A stretch of 64,000 bases of DNA from CAYXSX01 sp964467925 (GTDB lineage Bacteria; Pseudomonadota; Alphaproteobacteria; Micavibrionales; Micavibrionaceae), in contig CAYXSX010000001.1 in the NCBI GenBank assembly GCA_964467925.1, positions 372,001 to 436,000 of the forward strand, given 5' to 3'. The number at the start of each line of letters is the position of its first letter. Within the stretch, counting starts at the first letter, position 1. This document shows positions 43,638-52,394 of the stretch, piece by piece. Position numbers and translations under genes: made by a program. The notes under the pieces were generated by a model that worked only from the letters and a program-made list of their open reading frames with translations, was not told the origin of the DNA and ran no database searches.

Positions 43638-44387
43638 TTAATTGCTTTGGGGCAATTCCGGCAGACGCTTTTGCTCCGCCAGCAGAATCGTAACAGTGCG
43701 CGCGCGTTCGGGGTTCATATTGGCAAGGATGGGGGAAAGTTTACGCTCCGACATTTTTCCCATCACGGCAACAAGAACGCTCAAATCAAGTGTATCGAAT
43801 ATGCGGGCGGCTTCCTTGGCCTTCATGCCTTCGTAAATCCTGACCAGGCTGTCGAGGCGCGCTTTTTCCTCTTCTGATTGTTTTTCCAGAAGCCCTTCGA
43901 TCTCACTGCGCAGTTGGATCAGTTCCTGATATTTCTGATCCATCTCTTTTTCCGCCGCGTTTAAAAGCGCCTCGCGCGTGGCGATAGATTGTTCGCGCTT
44001 TTGTAATTCCTCACGGCGCTTGGAAAGGTCTTTGAAAATCTCCATCCGCACGGCGGAATATTCCAGATCGGAATCGCTGGCATCCAGCCAGTCTACGGGC
44101 TCTTCCTCGCCGAAAGCTTCTTTTTGCAATTCTTCCAAAGTGGGCTCATTACCATCCTCTTCATCAAGCTCCGCGTCATCGACGATAAACCCGCCTTCGT
44201 CCTTACCGATCGTTTCCCCGGCGGGGGCGCCTTGAAGCGGCATGTTTTCATCAGGTTTTTCAACCGCGTATGCCACGCCGGACATGGTATAAAAACCGGA
44301 GACGAGATCGACCGCGCGCACCGAGAACGCGAGGAAGGCCACAAAAACCAGCAGCGGCAATATTTTCAGTCGTCCTAGCAAAGGCAT
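43638..44387 (-). CDS. motE: MotE-like periplasmic/membrane protein with MgtE-type domain
   Basis: This 249-residue protein starts with a signal/anchor (LLGRLKILPLLVFVAFLAFSVRAV). A charged segment and a coiled coil (KRREELQKREQSIATREALLNAAEKEMDQKYQEL) follow. It ends in an MgtE N-terminal-like domain (LVRIYEGMKAKEAARIFDTLDLSVLVAVMGKMSERKLSPIL). MotE in Rhizobia supports the periplasmic protein MotC of the motor. It fits a motor-accessory role here because of its position between cheY and fliM. Confidence 0.8.
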   Translation of the reverse strand: MPLLGRLKILPLLVFVAFLAFSVRAVDLVSGFYTMSGVAYAVEKPDENMPLQGAPAGETIGKDEGGFIVDDAELDEEDGNEPTLEELQKEAFGEEEPVDWLDASDSDLEYSAVRMEIFKDLSKRREELQKREQSIATREALLNAAEKEMDQKYQELIQLRSEIEGLLEKQSEEEKARLDSLVRIYEGMKAKEAARIFDTLDLSVLVAVMGKMSERKLSPILANMNPERARTVTILLAEQKRLPELPQSN

Positions 44388-44450
44388 TTTATCCCTGTTT
44401 CATCATCAAGATATTACGCATCAGATACTAAAGGGACGCGCCGGATTTGG

Positions 44451-45095
44451 CTACGCCGCATTTTGTTTTTTATTGCGCTTCAGAGCCCGGTAAAGTTCTC
44501 TTTCCGCCTGGCTTTGCAGATCGGCGGGAACATCGTCTTCCGCCCCTCCTTCAAAGCCGGAAATATCGTCGTCCATATCATCGCCCCAACCTGTTTCAAT
44601 GTCGCGGTCCTGAATAAAGAAAGACGGCGGCGCGTCTTCTTCACTCTCATCCTGCGCCGTTTCGGGCTCTTCCCAAGCAGAGGAAGGCTTGTCCATATTC
44701 ACCGGCTTGCCGGCGGGTTTATCGGGAAACGGCGCACTTTGGGCCACGGAAAGCGGTGCGTTACGGGCATTGCGGGCCGCGGCAATCTCCAGTCTGGAAG
44801 CCAGTTCATCCCCGGTTTCATTCATAATCTGCAGCTCTTTTATCAGCCCCTTGGAATCGGCGATTAACCCCTCCAGCTTCACGGCTGTATCGTTTCCTGC
44901 CTGTTTCAGCTTTTCCACCGCTTCCTGCGCATGATCTATATTGGCAGTAAGCTCGCTGATCAGGTCTTTAAAATCTTCACGCGCCGTCCTGAAATTTTCC
45001 AAACTCTTCGAAAGCCTGACCGCCAGATAAATGGCAACACTTAAAAAGATCAGGACGGAAACATCAATAAATAAACCCAGTGTTACCCCAGTCAT
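44451..45095 (-). CDS. DUF6468 domain membrane protein
   Basis: This 214-residue protein has one N-terminal membrane helix (VTLGLFIDVSVLIFLSVAIYLAVRLSKSL), then a helical region (DLISELTANIDHAQEAVEKLKQ), and an acidic C-terminal half. It matches the DUF6468 family, which is found in alphaproteobacterial flagellar clusters next to fliM. Its start ATG overlaps the fliM stop at 45095. Function is unknown. Confidence 0.75.
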   Translation of the reverse strand: MTGVTLGLFIDVSVLIFLSVAIYLAVRLSKSLENFRTAREDFKDLISELTANIDHAQEAVEKLKQAGNDTAVKLEGLIADSKGLIKELQIMNETGDELASRLEIAAARNARNAPLSVAQSAPFPDKPAGKPVNMDKPSSAWEEPETAQDESEEDAPPSFFIQDRDIETGWGDDMDDDISGFEGGAEDDVPADLQSQAERELYRALKRNKKQNAA

Positions 45096-46207
45096 TAATC
45101 ATCCTCTTTTTCTGGCGGAATGTAATCCTCGATCCGGACCGCGATATTACCCTGTTTCTGACCCACCGGGCCGCGGAACATCGGGAAGTCGCCGCAGCGC
45201 AACTCCAGTTCTTCTTCTATACGTGTCGGCAACATTACCTGCGATCCGACCTTCCAGTTGAGCATCTCGCCCAGCGGCAGGACAATCTCGCCTAGAATGG
45301 CCTGAATCTGAACGTCGGTTTTATAAAGCTCCTGCGTCAGGTGGCTTTCCCAGATCGAGTCACGTCCGAATTTTTCTCCCATGAACATCTGGAGCAGAAG
45401 TTCGCGGATCGGCTCCAGCGTCGCGTAGGGAATAAGAACTTCCACCCTTCCGCCGCGGTCGCCCATATCCACACGCAGACGCGCAAGAACGCAAGCGTTA
45501 CCGCTTTGGCTGATTGTCGCGAAACGCGGGTTGGTTTCCATACGGTCCAGTGTAAAACTGACCGGGGAAAGCGGGTCGAAAGCCGAAGAAATATCGCCCA
45601 GCGTCACCTCGACCATTTTTTCCACCAGCTTGGTTTCGATCGTGGTATAGGGGCGCCCCTCCACGCGGATGGCGGGCGTGCCCTTACGACCGCCCAGAAG
45701 CACATCGACGATGGAATAAATAAGCGCGGAATCCGTCACCAGAAGCCCGTTATTGTCCCATTCCTCTGCCTTGAAAACGGAAAGCATGGCAGGCAGCGGA
45801 ATAGAGTTCATATAATCGCCGAAACGCACCGTGGAAACCTGATCCAGAGAAACTTCAACGTTGTCGGTGGTAAGGTTCCGCAAGGAGGTTGACATCAAAC
45901 GCACCAGACGGTCGAACACGATGTCGAGCATCGGCAGGCGTTCGTAATTCACCATCGCCGAGTTGATCAGCGCCATCACGCCGGAGGTTTCAACCCCCGA
46001 GCCGTCATCGTCAAAGCCCAGCAGGCTGTCGATCTCATCCTGATTAAGAATGCGCGTTCCGCCGCCGCCTTCACCGGGGTCGCCGCCCGCTTCCGCGCCT
46101 GCGGCCTCACCTTCAGCGCCTTCATCCGCCATGGACTCCCATTGTTCCATGACGGCTTTTTCTTCGTCGCTCATCTGATCAAGCTCTTCCGTAGTGGTAT
46201 CGCTCAT
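45095..46207 (-). CDS. fliM: Flagellar motor switch protein FliM
   Basis: FliM (370 residues) is the C-ring subunit that binds CheY-P and FliG. The N-terminal LNQDEIDSLLGFDDDG is the CheY-P binding segment, and the middle domain has INSAMVNYERLPMLDIVFDRLVRLMSTSLRNLT. The C-terminal SPOA domain has QAILGEIVLPLGEMLNWKVGS. A low-complexity Gly/Glu-rich stretch precedes it. It lies in the fliL-fliM operon. Confidence 0.95.
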   Translation of the reverse strand: MSDTTTEELDQMSDEEKAVMEQWESMADEGAEGEAAGAEAGGDPGEGGGGTRILNQDEIDSLLGFDDDGSGVETSGVMALINSAMVNYERLPMLDIVFDRLVRLMSTSLRNLTTDNVEVSLDQVSTVRFGDYMNSIPLPAMLSVFKAEEWDNNGLLVTDSALIYSIVDVLLGGRKGTPAIRVEGRPYTTIETKLVEKMVEVTLGDISSAFDPLSPVSFTLDRMETNPRFATISQSGNACVLARLRVDMGDRGGRVEVLIPYATLEPIRELLLQMFMGEKFGRDSIWESHLTQELYKTDVQIQAILGEIVLPLGEMLNWKVGSQVMLPTRIEEELELRCGDFPMFRGPVGQKQGNIAVRIEDYIPPEKEDD

Positions 46208-46290
46208 CTTATGCCTTCTGGTTTCTTAATTTTTCTCTGACTCATAATATAGAGCCATCTACTCCTTAATGGAGCAATTTTCATGCCGTT

Positions 46291-46327
46291 TAAGGGCGTT
46301 TACCGTATTTTACCATATATGCCCTTA
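46291..46327 (-). terminator. Hairpin at the fliL stop / fliM leader
   Basis: TAAGGGC (46291-46297) and GCCCTTA (46321-46327) form a 7-bp stem around a 23-base loop. On the minus strand the stem begins at the fliL stop codon. It may attenuate transcription between fliL and fliM or stabilise fliL mRNA. There is no strong T-run. Confidence 0.35.
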
Positions 46328-46963
46328 CTGGATCAAAATTTCCTGAAACAGGACATCCTTGATCTTAACCGGGCTCGCCGCCTGGTTTACCCTCCATAAA
46401 AGTTCCATCTGCAGCCTGTATATTCCGGCGCTGCCGCGCAAATCGGATACGCGCAGTTCGCGCAGATATGTCTGAAACTGGTCAACCACCCGTGGGATCA
46501 CCGCCTCAACCAGCGGCAATTCGGCAGGGTCTTCCAGCTCAAGCTGGACAGTAAGACGCAGGTAACGGGCATTGCCGTCGGAGGAATTCAAATTCACGAT
46601 CATGGTCGGGATTTCAAGAAACGCGCTCGCCCCGCCACCATGCCCGTCACCGCCGCCATGGCTGTCTTTTTTCTTTTTACCGTGGTCGGCACTCGCTTGC
46701 TCGCCGTGCTCGCCGGCCTCTTCATGCGCGGCATCCTTGCCCAGCAGACCATCCAGCATGCCTGTGAAATAAAGCCCCGCACCGCCGCCAACCAAAAGCA
46801 ATATCACGGCCCCGGCGATAATAAGGATGAGCTTTTTCTTGCCTCCTGCCTTGGCGCCTTCCGCACCTTCGCCGCCCTCGCCCGCTTCGCCGCCTTCCTC
46901 ACCTTCTTCGCGATCATCGTCGCGGGGCTTGTCGTCTTCTACCTGTTCGTCTTCATCGGCCAT
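46325..46963 (-). CDS. fliL: Flagellar basal-body protein FliL
   Basis: FliL (212 residues) stabilises stators at the basal body. It has an acidic, Gly-rich N-terminus, one membrane helix (KKLILIIAGAVILLLVGGGAGLYFTG), and a periplasmic domain with FLEIPTMIVNLNSSDGNARYLRLTVQLEL and a conserved IKDVLFQEILIQ end. Its upstream gap is shared with divergent flgF. Confidence 0.92.
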   Translation of the reverse strand: MADEDEQVEDDKPRDDDREEGEEGGEAGEGGEGAEGAKAGGKKKLILIIAGAVILLLVGGGAGLYFTGMLDGLLGKDAAHEEAGEHGEQASADHGKKKKDSHGGGDGHGGGASAFLEIPTMIVNLNSSDGNARYLRLTVQLELEDPAELPLVEAVIPRVVDQFQTYLRELRVSDLRGSAGIYRLQMELLWRVNQAASPVKIKDVLFQEILIQ

Positions 46964-47294
46964 GGTTTTTCCTGATATATGTTATTTAAGATATTTCACT
47001 TATGTCACTGGTTACAAATAGCGATCTTTGAATTCTAGCCCAGATCGCGCATCAAAAAAATCCCTTTGATCACATTACGCTTATCCATCAACGGGTTTCT
47101 TCCCCGTTTGGAAATAAGGAAAAATTTTCCGTGGAATCACCTTCTTCCTTGCCGCAGCATCAGGGTGGGGCAGGTTTTACCCCACACCCCCACACAGCCA
47201 ACCCACTAATAGTAAACAATTTTTTCTATTGGCACGGCATATGCAATACCAAGTTCAAAATAATAATAATGGGTAAAAAAGGACTACTACTAAA
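46964..47294. other. Divergent intergenic region between fliL and flgF
   Basis: This 331-bp gap has no convincing gene. It holds the sigma-54 promoter for flgF near its right end, a GTGGGG/CCCCAC hairpin near 47165-47185, and a TTGCCG (47149-47154, CGGCAA on the other strand) about 78 bases upstream of the sigma-54 -24 element. That motif resembles the CGGCAA core of Caulobacter FlbD enhancer (ftr) sites. AT-rich sequence near fliL presumably carries its own promoter. Confidence 0.6.
47229..47245 (+). promoter_or_regulatory. Sigma-54 promoter of flgF-flgG-flgA-flgH
   Basis: TTGGCACG-N4-ATGCAA: the -24 box TGGCACG is perfect, and the -12 box (ATGC) deviates from TTGC by one base, with the GG-to-GC spacing as required. 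It is about 50 bases before the flgF ATG. Confidence 0.8.
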
Positions 47295-48020
47295 ATGGAA
47301 AACACCGCTTATATTTCCCTCTCGCGCCAAACCGTTCTGCGTAACAACATGGCGATTATCGCGAACAACATTGCCAACGTGAACACGCCCGGTTACCGCG
47401 CGCAGAACACGATTTTCTCGGAATATCTGACAAAACCCGAAGGCAACAAAGACGCACTGTCCTTCGTGGTGGAACACGGCCAGTATCAAAACACGACCGC
47501 CGGTCCCCTTACAAAAACCGGCAACATGCTGGACATCGCCCTGCACGGCCCCGGCTTCTTCGGCGTTATGGGTCCGGGCGGTGAAATCGTTTATTCCCGC
47601 GCCGGCGACTTTAAGCTGGATACGGAAGGCATCCTGCGAACATCCAACGGTTTCCCGGTTGCCGATGACGGTGGCAGCGAGATTACGATCCCCGAGGATG
47701 CCACGGAAATCAACATCGACGAATTCGGCAATATTTCCGACGCAGACGGCGAGATTGCCCGCATCATGGTTAAAGAATTCACAAACGACCAAGGCCTCAA
47801 ACCCATCGGTAACAGCCTTTATGCAACGGAAGAAGAAGGCATAGAGGCCGAAAACACGGTCGTTACACAAGGTTATATCGAGGGATCCAACGTCAAGGCC
47901 ATCCTTGAGATGACCCGCATGATCGACACGCTGCGCTCCGATAACTCGACCCAGCGCCTTGTGCAAACCGAACACGACCGCCTGCGTACGGCCATTCAAA
48001 AACTGACGCAGACACAATAA
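47295..48020 (+). CDS. flgF: Flagellar basal-body rod protein FlgF
   Basis: FlgF (241 residues) is a proximal rod subunit. It has the SRQTVLRNNMAIIANNIANVNTPGYR start, an IALHGPGFFGVMGPGGEIVYSRAGDFKLDTEG core, and VTQGYIEGSNVKAILEMTRMIDT near the end, followed by the C-terminal helix. It is the first gene of the flgFGAH operon. Confidence 0.93.
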   Translation: MENTAYISLSRQTVLRNNMAIIANNIANVNTPGYRAQNTIFSEYLTKPEGNKDALSFVVEHGQYQNTTAGPLTKTGNMLDIALHGPGFFGVMGPGGEIVYSRAGDFKLDTEGILRTSNGFPVADDGGSEITIPEDATEINIDEFGNISDADGEIARIMVKEFTNDQGLKPIGNSLYATEEEGIEAENTVVTQGYIEGSNVKAILEMTRMIDTLRSDNSTQRLVQTEHDRLRTAIQKLTQTQ

Positions 48021-48044
48021 GAACTTAAAAAAGGAGTATAAAAA

Positions 48045-48830
48045 ATGAGATCTCTGGATATTGGCGCCACAGGCATGTTAGCCCAGCAAACAAACGTCGA
48101 TGTTATTTCCAACAACATCGCCAACATGACCACGACAGGTTACAAGCGCCAGCGCGCGGCTTTCTCAGACCTGATCTACCAGAATATAGACCGCCCCGGT
48201 TCGACGTCTTCTAACGTAGGTACGATCGTTCCCTCTGGTATCCAAATCGGTCTGGGTGTTAGAAACTCCGCGGTTTACCGCCTGCATGAACAGGGCCCGA
48301 TTACACTAACGGAAAACCCGCTCGACCTTGCCATCACCGGCGAAGGGTTCTTCCAGATCCAGATGCCCAGCGGCGAAACTGCCTATACACGTGACGGTAC
48401 ATTCCAGATCAGCGAGACCGGACAGATCGTCACCTCCCAAGGCTATGCGGTTCAGCCCTCCATCACCATTCCGGCGGATGCCACAGACATTGAAGTTAAC
48501 GAGGCCGGACAGGTCATCGTCAGCCTTCCGGGACAGGTTACACTAAGTAATGTCGGCCAGCTTCAGCTTGCTACCTTCATCAACCCGACCGGCCTGAACG
48601 CCATCGGCGATAACCTTCTGCTTGAAACGGAAGCTTCAGGAACAGCCAATACGGGCAACCCGAACGAGAACCGTTTCGGCGCTATCCGTCAGGGCGCTCT
48701 GGAACAATCCAACGTAAACGTGGTGCAGGAAATTACGGCCCTGATCGCCGCCCAGCGGGCTTATGAAATGAACTCCAACGTCATCCAGACCAGCGATGAA
48801 ATGATGCAATCCGTATCACAGCTTAGATAA
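48045..48830 (+). CDS. flgG: Flagellar distal rod protein FlgG
   Basis: FlgG (261 residues) builds the distal rod. The start MRSLDIGATGMLAQQTNVDVISNNIANMTTTGYKRQR and the C-terminal LEQSNVNVVQEITALIAAQRAYEMNSNVIQTSDEMMQ match the family closely, with the typical length. It is 24 bases after flgF. Confidence 0.97.
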   Translation: MRSLDIGATGMLAQQTNVDVISNNIANMTTTGYKRQRAAFSDLIYQNIDRPGSTSSNVGTIVPSGIQIGLGVRNSAVYRLHEQGPITLTENPLDLAITGEGFFQIQMPSGETAYTRDGTFQISETGQIVTSQGYAVQPSITIPADATDIEVNEAGQVIVSLPGQVTLSNVGQLQLATFINPTGLNAIGDNLLLETEASGTANTGNPNENRFGAIRQGALEQSNVNVVQEITALIAAQRAYEMNSNVIQTSDEMMQSVSQLR

Positions 48831-48844
48831 GGAATGAGGCAATC

Positions 48845-49798
48845 ATGACTAGCGTAATGAAAACAACATCCAGAACGATCCTCGCGGCGCTTGCGGGCCT
48901 TGCCCTCGCCGCGGGAACGCCCCCCGCCCATGCCGTAGGCCTGAAGCAAAACAGCCTTGTGGGCGGCAACATGATCACGCTGGGTGATATTTTCTACGAC
49001 CTTCCCCGCGACGAAGACCGCATTCTGGGCCCCGCCCCGCGGCCCGGTCAGGAAATGGTGCTTAACGCCCGCACATTGATGCGCATCGCGGTGGCACTCG
49101 ACCTGAAATGGCGTCCCGGCAGTTCGGCCGATTACATCGTGTTAAGCCGCGCGGCGACGATTATCGAGCCGACGGAAATCGAAAATGTATTGCGCACCGC
49201 TTTGGTCGAGCAGGAAAACATCAACGATGATTTTAAAATCACATTCTCCGAAGGCACGCCGGAAATCGTCTTGCCCGCCGAATTGCCGCCCGGTATAGAG
49301 CTTAGCTCTCTGGATTACCGCGCCGACAAGGGCTGGTTCAACGCGACTTTCGTGGCCCCCTCGAAAAAGAATCCGGTCCAGCGTATTACCGCCAGCGGCC
49401 GTATCGAGCAACTTGTAAAGGTTCCGGTTTTGCGTGAATCTTTACGCAGCGGCGCGATTATCGGCCAGCACGACATCGAATACAAATCCATCCCCAAGCG
49501 CAGTCTGAACGGCGACATCATGATCAATCCTGAAAACGTGATCGGCATGACGCCCCGCCGCCTTCTCCTCTCCGGCGAACCTATTGTCAGCAGCGAGATA
49601 GAACAGCCCAAAGCGGTTACCCGCGGAGAAAGCATCACCATGGTCTTTAATAACGGCGGCCTGAGACTGACTGCTAAGGGTAAAGCCCTGCAGGACGGCG
49701 CCAGAGGCGATACGATCCGCGTGATGAACGTCGCCAGCAACCGTACCATCGACGCCACCGTATCGGGTGACGGAGAGGTATTGGTCGAAACTTTCTAA
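48845..49798 (+). CDS. flgA: Flagellar P-ring chaperone FlgA
   Basis: FlgA (317 residues) is a periplasmic chaperone needed for P-ring formation. A signal peptide (LAALAGLALAAGTPPAHA) is present, and the C-terminal SAF-type domain (VLRESLRSGAIIGQHDIEYKS, VTRGESITMVFNNGGLRLTAKGKALQDGARGDTIRVMN) is typical. It is longer than E. coli FlgA, as is common in Alphaproteobacteria. Confidence 0.93.
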   Translation: MTSVMKTTSRTILAALAGLALAAGTPPAHAVGLKQNSLVGGNMITLGDIFYDLPRDEDRILGPAPRPGQEMVLNARTLMRIAVALDLKWRPGSSADYIVLSRAATIIEPTEIENVLRTALVEQENINDDFKITFSEGTPEIVLPAELPPGIELSSLDYRADKGWFNATFVAPSKKNPVQRITASGRIEQLVKVPVLRESLRSGAIIGQHDIEYKSIPKRSLNGDIMINPENVIGMTPRRLLLSGEPIVSSEIEQPKAVTRGESITMVFNNGGLRLTAKGKALQDGARGDTIRVMNVASNRTIDATVSGDGEVLVETF

Positions 49799-49838
49799 CC
49801 TGCGTAATCAGATTGAGTAAACACATAAGGAAAAAAAC

Positions 49839-50621
49839 ATGAAACGGGTAAAATCAAATAAACTGACAACCGCCATCCTCGCTTTAAGCACCTGCACCAT
49901 GCTCGGCGCATGCAGTGCGATGGACCGCGTCGCCAATATCGGACAAGCGCCCGAAGTGACTCAGATCAGCAATCCGGTTACCGCGCCGGATTATCAGCCC
50001 GTCTCCCTGCCCATGCCTGCCCCGACGAATGTGAGCAAAAAGAAAAACTCGCTCTGGACTGCCGACCGTACCACTTTCTTTAAAGACCAGCGCGCCAGCG
50101 ATGTTGGCGATATTATCACCGTCTTGATCGACATCGACGACAAGGCCGAGCTTGAAAACGAAACCGAGCGTTCCCGCAGCAGCTCGGAAGGTGCAAACCT
50201 CAACCGCATACTGGGGATAGAGCAAAGCCTTGACCGTGTCCTGCCAGAGGCGATCAAGAACCCGAGCACGGGCCTGCTTGATCCCTCTCTGGCGGATTTT
50301 GACTCCGATTCCAGCCACACAGGAAACGGAAGTATAGACCGCGATGAAAAAATCCGCGTTCAACTGGCCGCTCTGGTCACACAAATCCTGCCCAACGGCA
50401 ATATGGTGGTCAGCGGACGCCAGGAAGTTCTGGTGAATTTTGAAAAGCGTATTTTGCGCATAGACGGCGTCATCCGGCCCGAGGACATCTCCACCGCCAA
50501 CACGATTTCTTATGAACAGATCGCCGAAGCCCGTATCGTTTACGGCGGCGAAGGACAGATCACGGATGTTCAGCAGCCCAGATACGGCCAGCAGCTCTAT
50601 GACATCATCTTCCCGTTCTAA
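49839..50621 (+). CDS. flgH: Flagellar L-ring lipoprotein FlgH
   Basis: FlgH (260 residues) forms the outer-membrane L ring. The lipobox LGAC at 22-25 gives a lipidated Cys25. Motifs DQRASDVGDIITVLIDIDDKAE and GNMVVSGRQEVLVNFEKRILRIDGVIRPEDI cover the family core, and ISYEQIAEARIVYGGEGQI lies near the end. It is the last gene of the operon and is followed by a strong terminator. Confidence 0.95.
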   Translation: MKRVKSNKLTTAILALSTCTMLGACSAMDRVANIGQAPEVTQISNPVTAPDYQPVSLPMPAPTNVSKKKNSLWTADRTTFFKDQRASDVGDIITVLIDIDDKAELENETERSRSSSEGANLNRILGIEQSLDRVLPEAIKNPSTGLLDPSLADFDSDSSHTGNGSIDRDEKIRVQLAALVTQILPNGNMVVSGRQEVLVNFEKRILRIDGVIRPEDISTANTISYEQIAEARIVYGGEGQITDVQQPRYGQQLYDIIFPF

Positions 50622-50697
50622 CAGAAAAATATAAGAAGAAAGAGATTAAGAAAAAAAGGCCTTCCTTCTTGCCACAGTTTTACCCACCCTAACCTTC

Positions 50698-50732
50698 CAC
50701 CGGCCCTCTTCACTGACGGCCGGTGTTTTTTT
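50698..50732 (+). terminator. Intrinsic terminator after flgH
   Basis: CACCGGCC (50698-50705) and GGCCGGTG (50718-50725) form an 8-bp stem, followed directly by seven T. It ends the flgFGAH operon on the plus strand. Confidence 0.9.
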
Positions 50733-50750
50733 ATCGGATGGAAAGAAAAG

Positions 50751-51746
50751 TTAGGTCGCCATCTTCAGTTCGTGCTGCGGCAGGTTAGCGCGCTCAAGGC
50801 TTAAAACTTTGATACCTTCCTTGATAGCGTTGATATAGGCCTGCCCGTTTCTTCCCACCATATATTGTGGCTTTTCAGGAAAGTCTTTGAAACGCTCTGC
50901 AACACCATCCGCACTCATGTTAAGGGCAGAGAGACAGATACGATCAAGGTGCCTATTCATCACTTCACTGATAATAAATATATAAGGCAGCCCCTCAGGT
51001 AATACGGGCATTTCTCCCGTCTCGTGGCCGTCCCCTAAATAAAAGCTATTAAGATCTTCCCCTTCATCAGCAAAATATGAAAGCGGTACCCATTCCAGCC
51101 TTTCAAACGTATTATCAGCCTCCCTCATTTCAGGCAGACGTGAAAGAGCAACGCCCACAGCAGTAGGCCGGATGATCATATCGTTCCCGCCCGGATTAAA
51201 ACGGCGAGGCAGGCATAAGGCTTCAAAAACCTCTGCGTGCTCTTTATCGGCGTCTACGCCGCCTTCTTGCCGCAACTCGCGCTTTCCCGTATCTTCAAGA
51301 CTGAAATCAAAATTTTCATTGTCGGGATCGTCTATCGCCGGCGTTACTGAATCCATAAACCCTTGGGGAGTTAGCCAATAATCGCCTTTTTTGCCCACCA
51401 GAATAAAAGTCGCACCGTTCTCATCTTTGTAAAAGCACGTCACATTCGCCGCGCATTGCGGGCGACCTGCGTATGGTAGAAGACCCATTTTTTTAAAAAT
51501 GGCTGAAACGCCCAGCCCTTTCATCAAATTTTGCACATGCTCGCGTATTGGAATTTCTGAGCCCAACATTGCCTTAAAGCGCTTCCCGTATTGCCTTACT
51601 TTATGTTGAAATTCGGCAAGGGCCCCAATCGCGGCAATATCTTGAGCAAATCCATCGTCATAGAAACTTACCAGGCCAACCCGCTTAAGCAGTTCCCGTT
51701 TTTCTTCCGGTGTCATATTCGCAGGATCAAAATCTTTATCGTTCAT
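50751..51746 (-). CDS. Nudix-like hydrolase domain protein
   Basis: This 331-residue protein is not part of a flagellar family. After a helical N-terminal region (about 1-95) it has a Nudix-like segment: FILVGKKGDYWLTPQGFMDSVTP, then a 15-residue insertion, and EDTGKRELRQEGGVDAD, which resembles the REUxEExGU half of a Nudix box with Gln in place of one Glu. LEWVPLSYFADEGEDLNSFYLG follows. The ATG at 51746 is chosen because GGGGAAG is 6 bases upstream; the longer frame starts in unconserved sequence. The gene appears more AT-rich than its neighbours and may be acquired. Substrate unknown. Confidence 0.65.
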   Translation of the reverse strand: MNDKDFDPANMTPEEKRELLKRVGLVSFYDDGFAQDIAAIGALAEFQHKVRQYGKRFKAMLGSEIPIREHVQNLMKGLGVSAIFKKMGLLPYAGRPQCAANVTCFYKDENGATFILVGKKGDYWLTPQGFMDSVTPAIDDPDNENFDFSLEDTGKRELRQEGGVDADKEHAEVFEALCLPRRFNPGGNDMIIRPTAVGVALSRLPEMREADNTFERLEWVPLSYFADEGEDLNSFYLGDGHETGEMPVLPEGLPYIFIISEVMNRHLDRICLSALNMSADGVAERFKDFPEKPQYMVGRNGQAYINAIKEGIKVLSLERANLPQHELKMAT

Positions 51747-51841
51747 CGTCACTTCCCCAGGGAACATGCGGCCAGCAAAAAGCCGTTCCAAAATAATGAT
51801 GAAACTTAACAAAAATTAATAATTATGTCAAATAAAAGCTT

Positions 51842-52276
51842 TTAATCGTCGCGCTGGGTTTTTTCCATGCGCTCGTGACGTTCTTGCGCCTCGAGGCTGA
51901 GCGTAGCTGTGGGCCTTGCTTTCAGGCGCGCAATCCCGATGGGTTCGCCTGTTTCTTCGCAATAGCCGTATTCACCCTGATCGATGCTGATAATGCTCTT
52001 GTTGATCTTGGAGATCAGCTTACGTTCGCGGTCGCGGGTGCGAAGCTCCAGCGCGTGGTCGGTTTCCGCCGAGGCGCGATCCGCAATATCGGGCTTTTGC
52101 AGCTCGGTAGCCTGAAGAGTTTCGGAGATCGTCTGCTCTGATTCCTTGAGCAGATCGTTACGCCATTTGATCAACTGCTGACGGAAATATTCCAGCATGA
52201 CCGGGTTCATGAACTCGCCCTTGTCTTTTTCCGGGTCATAATCCGGCGGAACGATTACACTGCTTGGCGTTGACAT
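51842..52276 (-). CDS. dksA: RNA polymerase-binding factor DksA
   Basis: DksA (144 residues) binds the RNA polymerase secondary channel and works with ppGpp. The long coiled coil is present, with SAETDHALELRTRDRERKLISKINKSI and the DQGEYGYCEETGEPIGIARLKARPTATLSLEAQERHER zinc-finger region. Only one of the four zinc-ligand Cys positions is kept, as is usual in many Alphaproteobacteria. It is close to fliX, as in Caulobacter. Confidence 0.92.
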   Translation of the reverse strand: MSTPSSVIVPPDYDPEKDKGEFMNPVMLEYFRQQLIKWRNDLLKESEQTISETLQATELQKPDIADRASAETDHALELRTRDRERKLISKINKSIISIDQGEYGYCEETGEPIGIARLKARPTATLSLEAQERHERMEKTQRDD

Positions 52277-52394
52277 AGTTGTATATCCCCTTCAACTTTA
52301 TTTATTTAAGCGCGTGGAATATACGCGCGGTTTTTCTGAAAAACAAGCAAAAGATTACATGATTTTGAGGCCCACCCAAAGATGTTTGGCGGTT

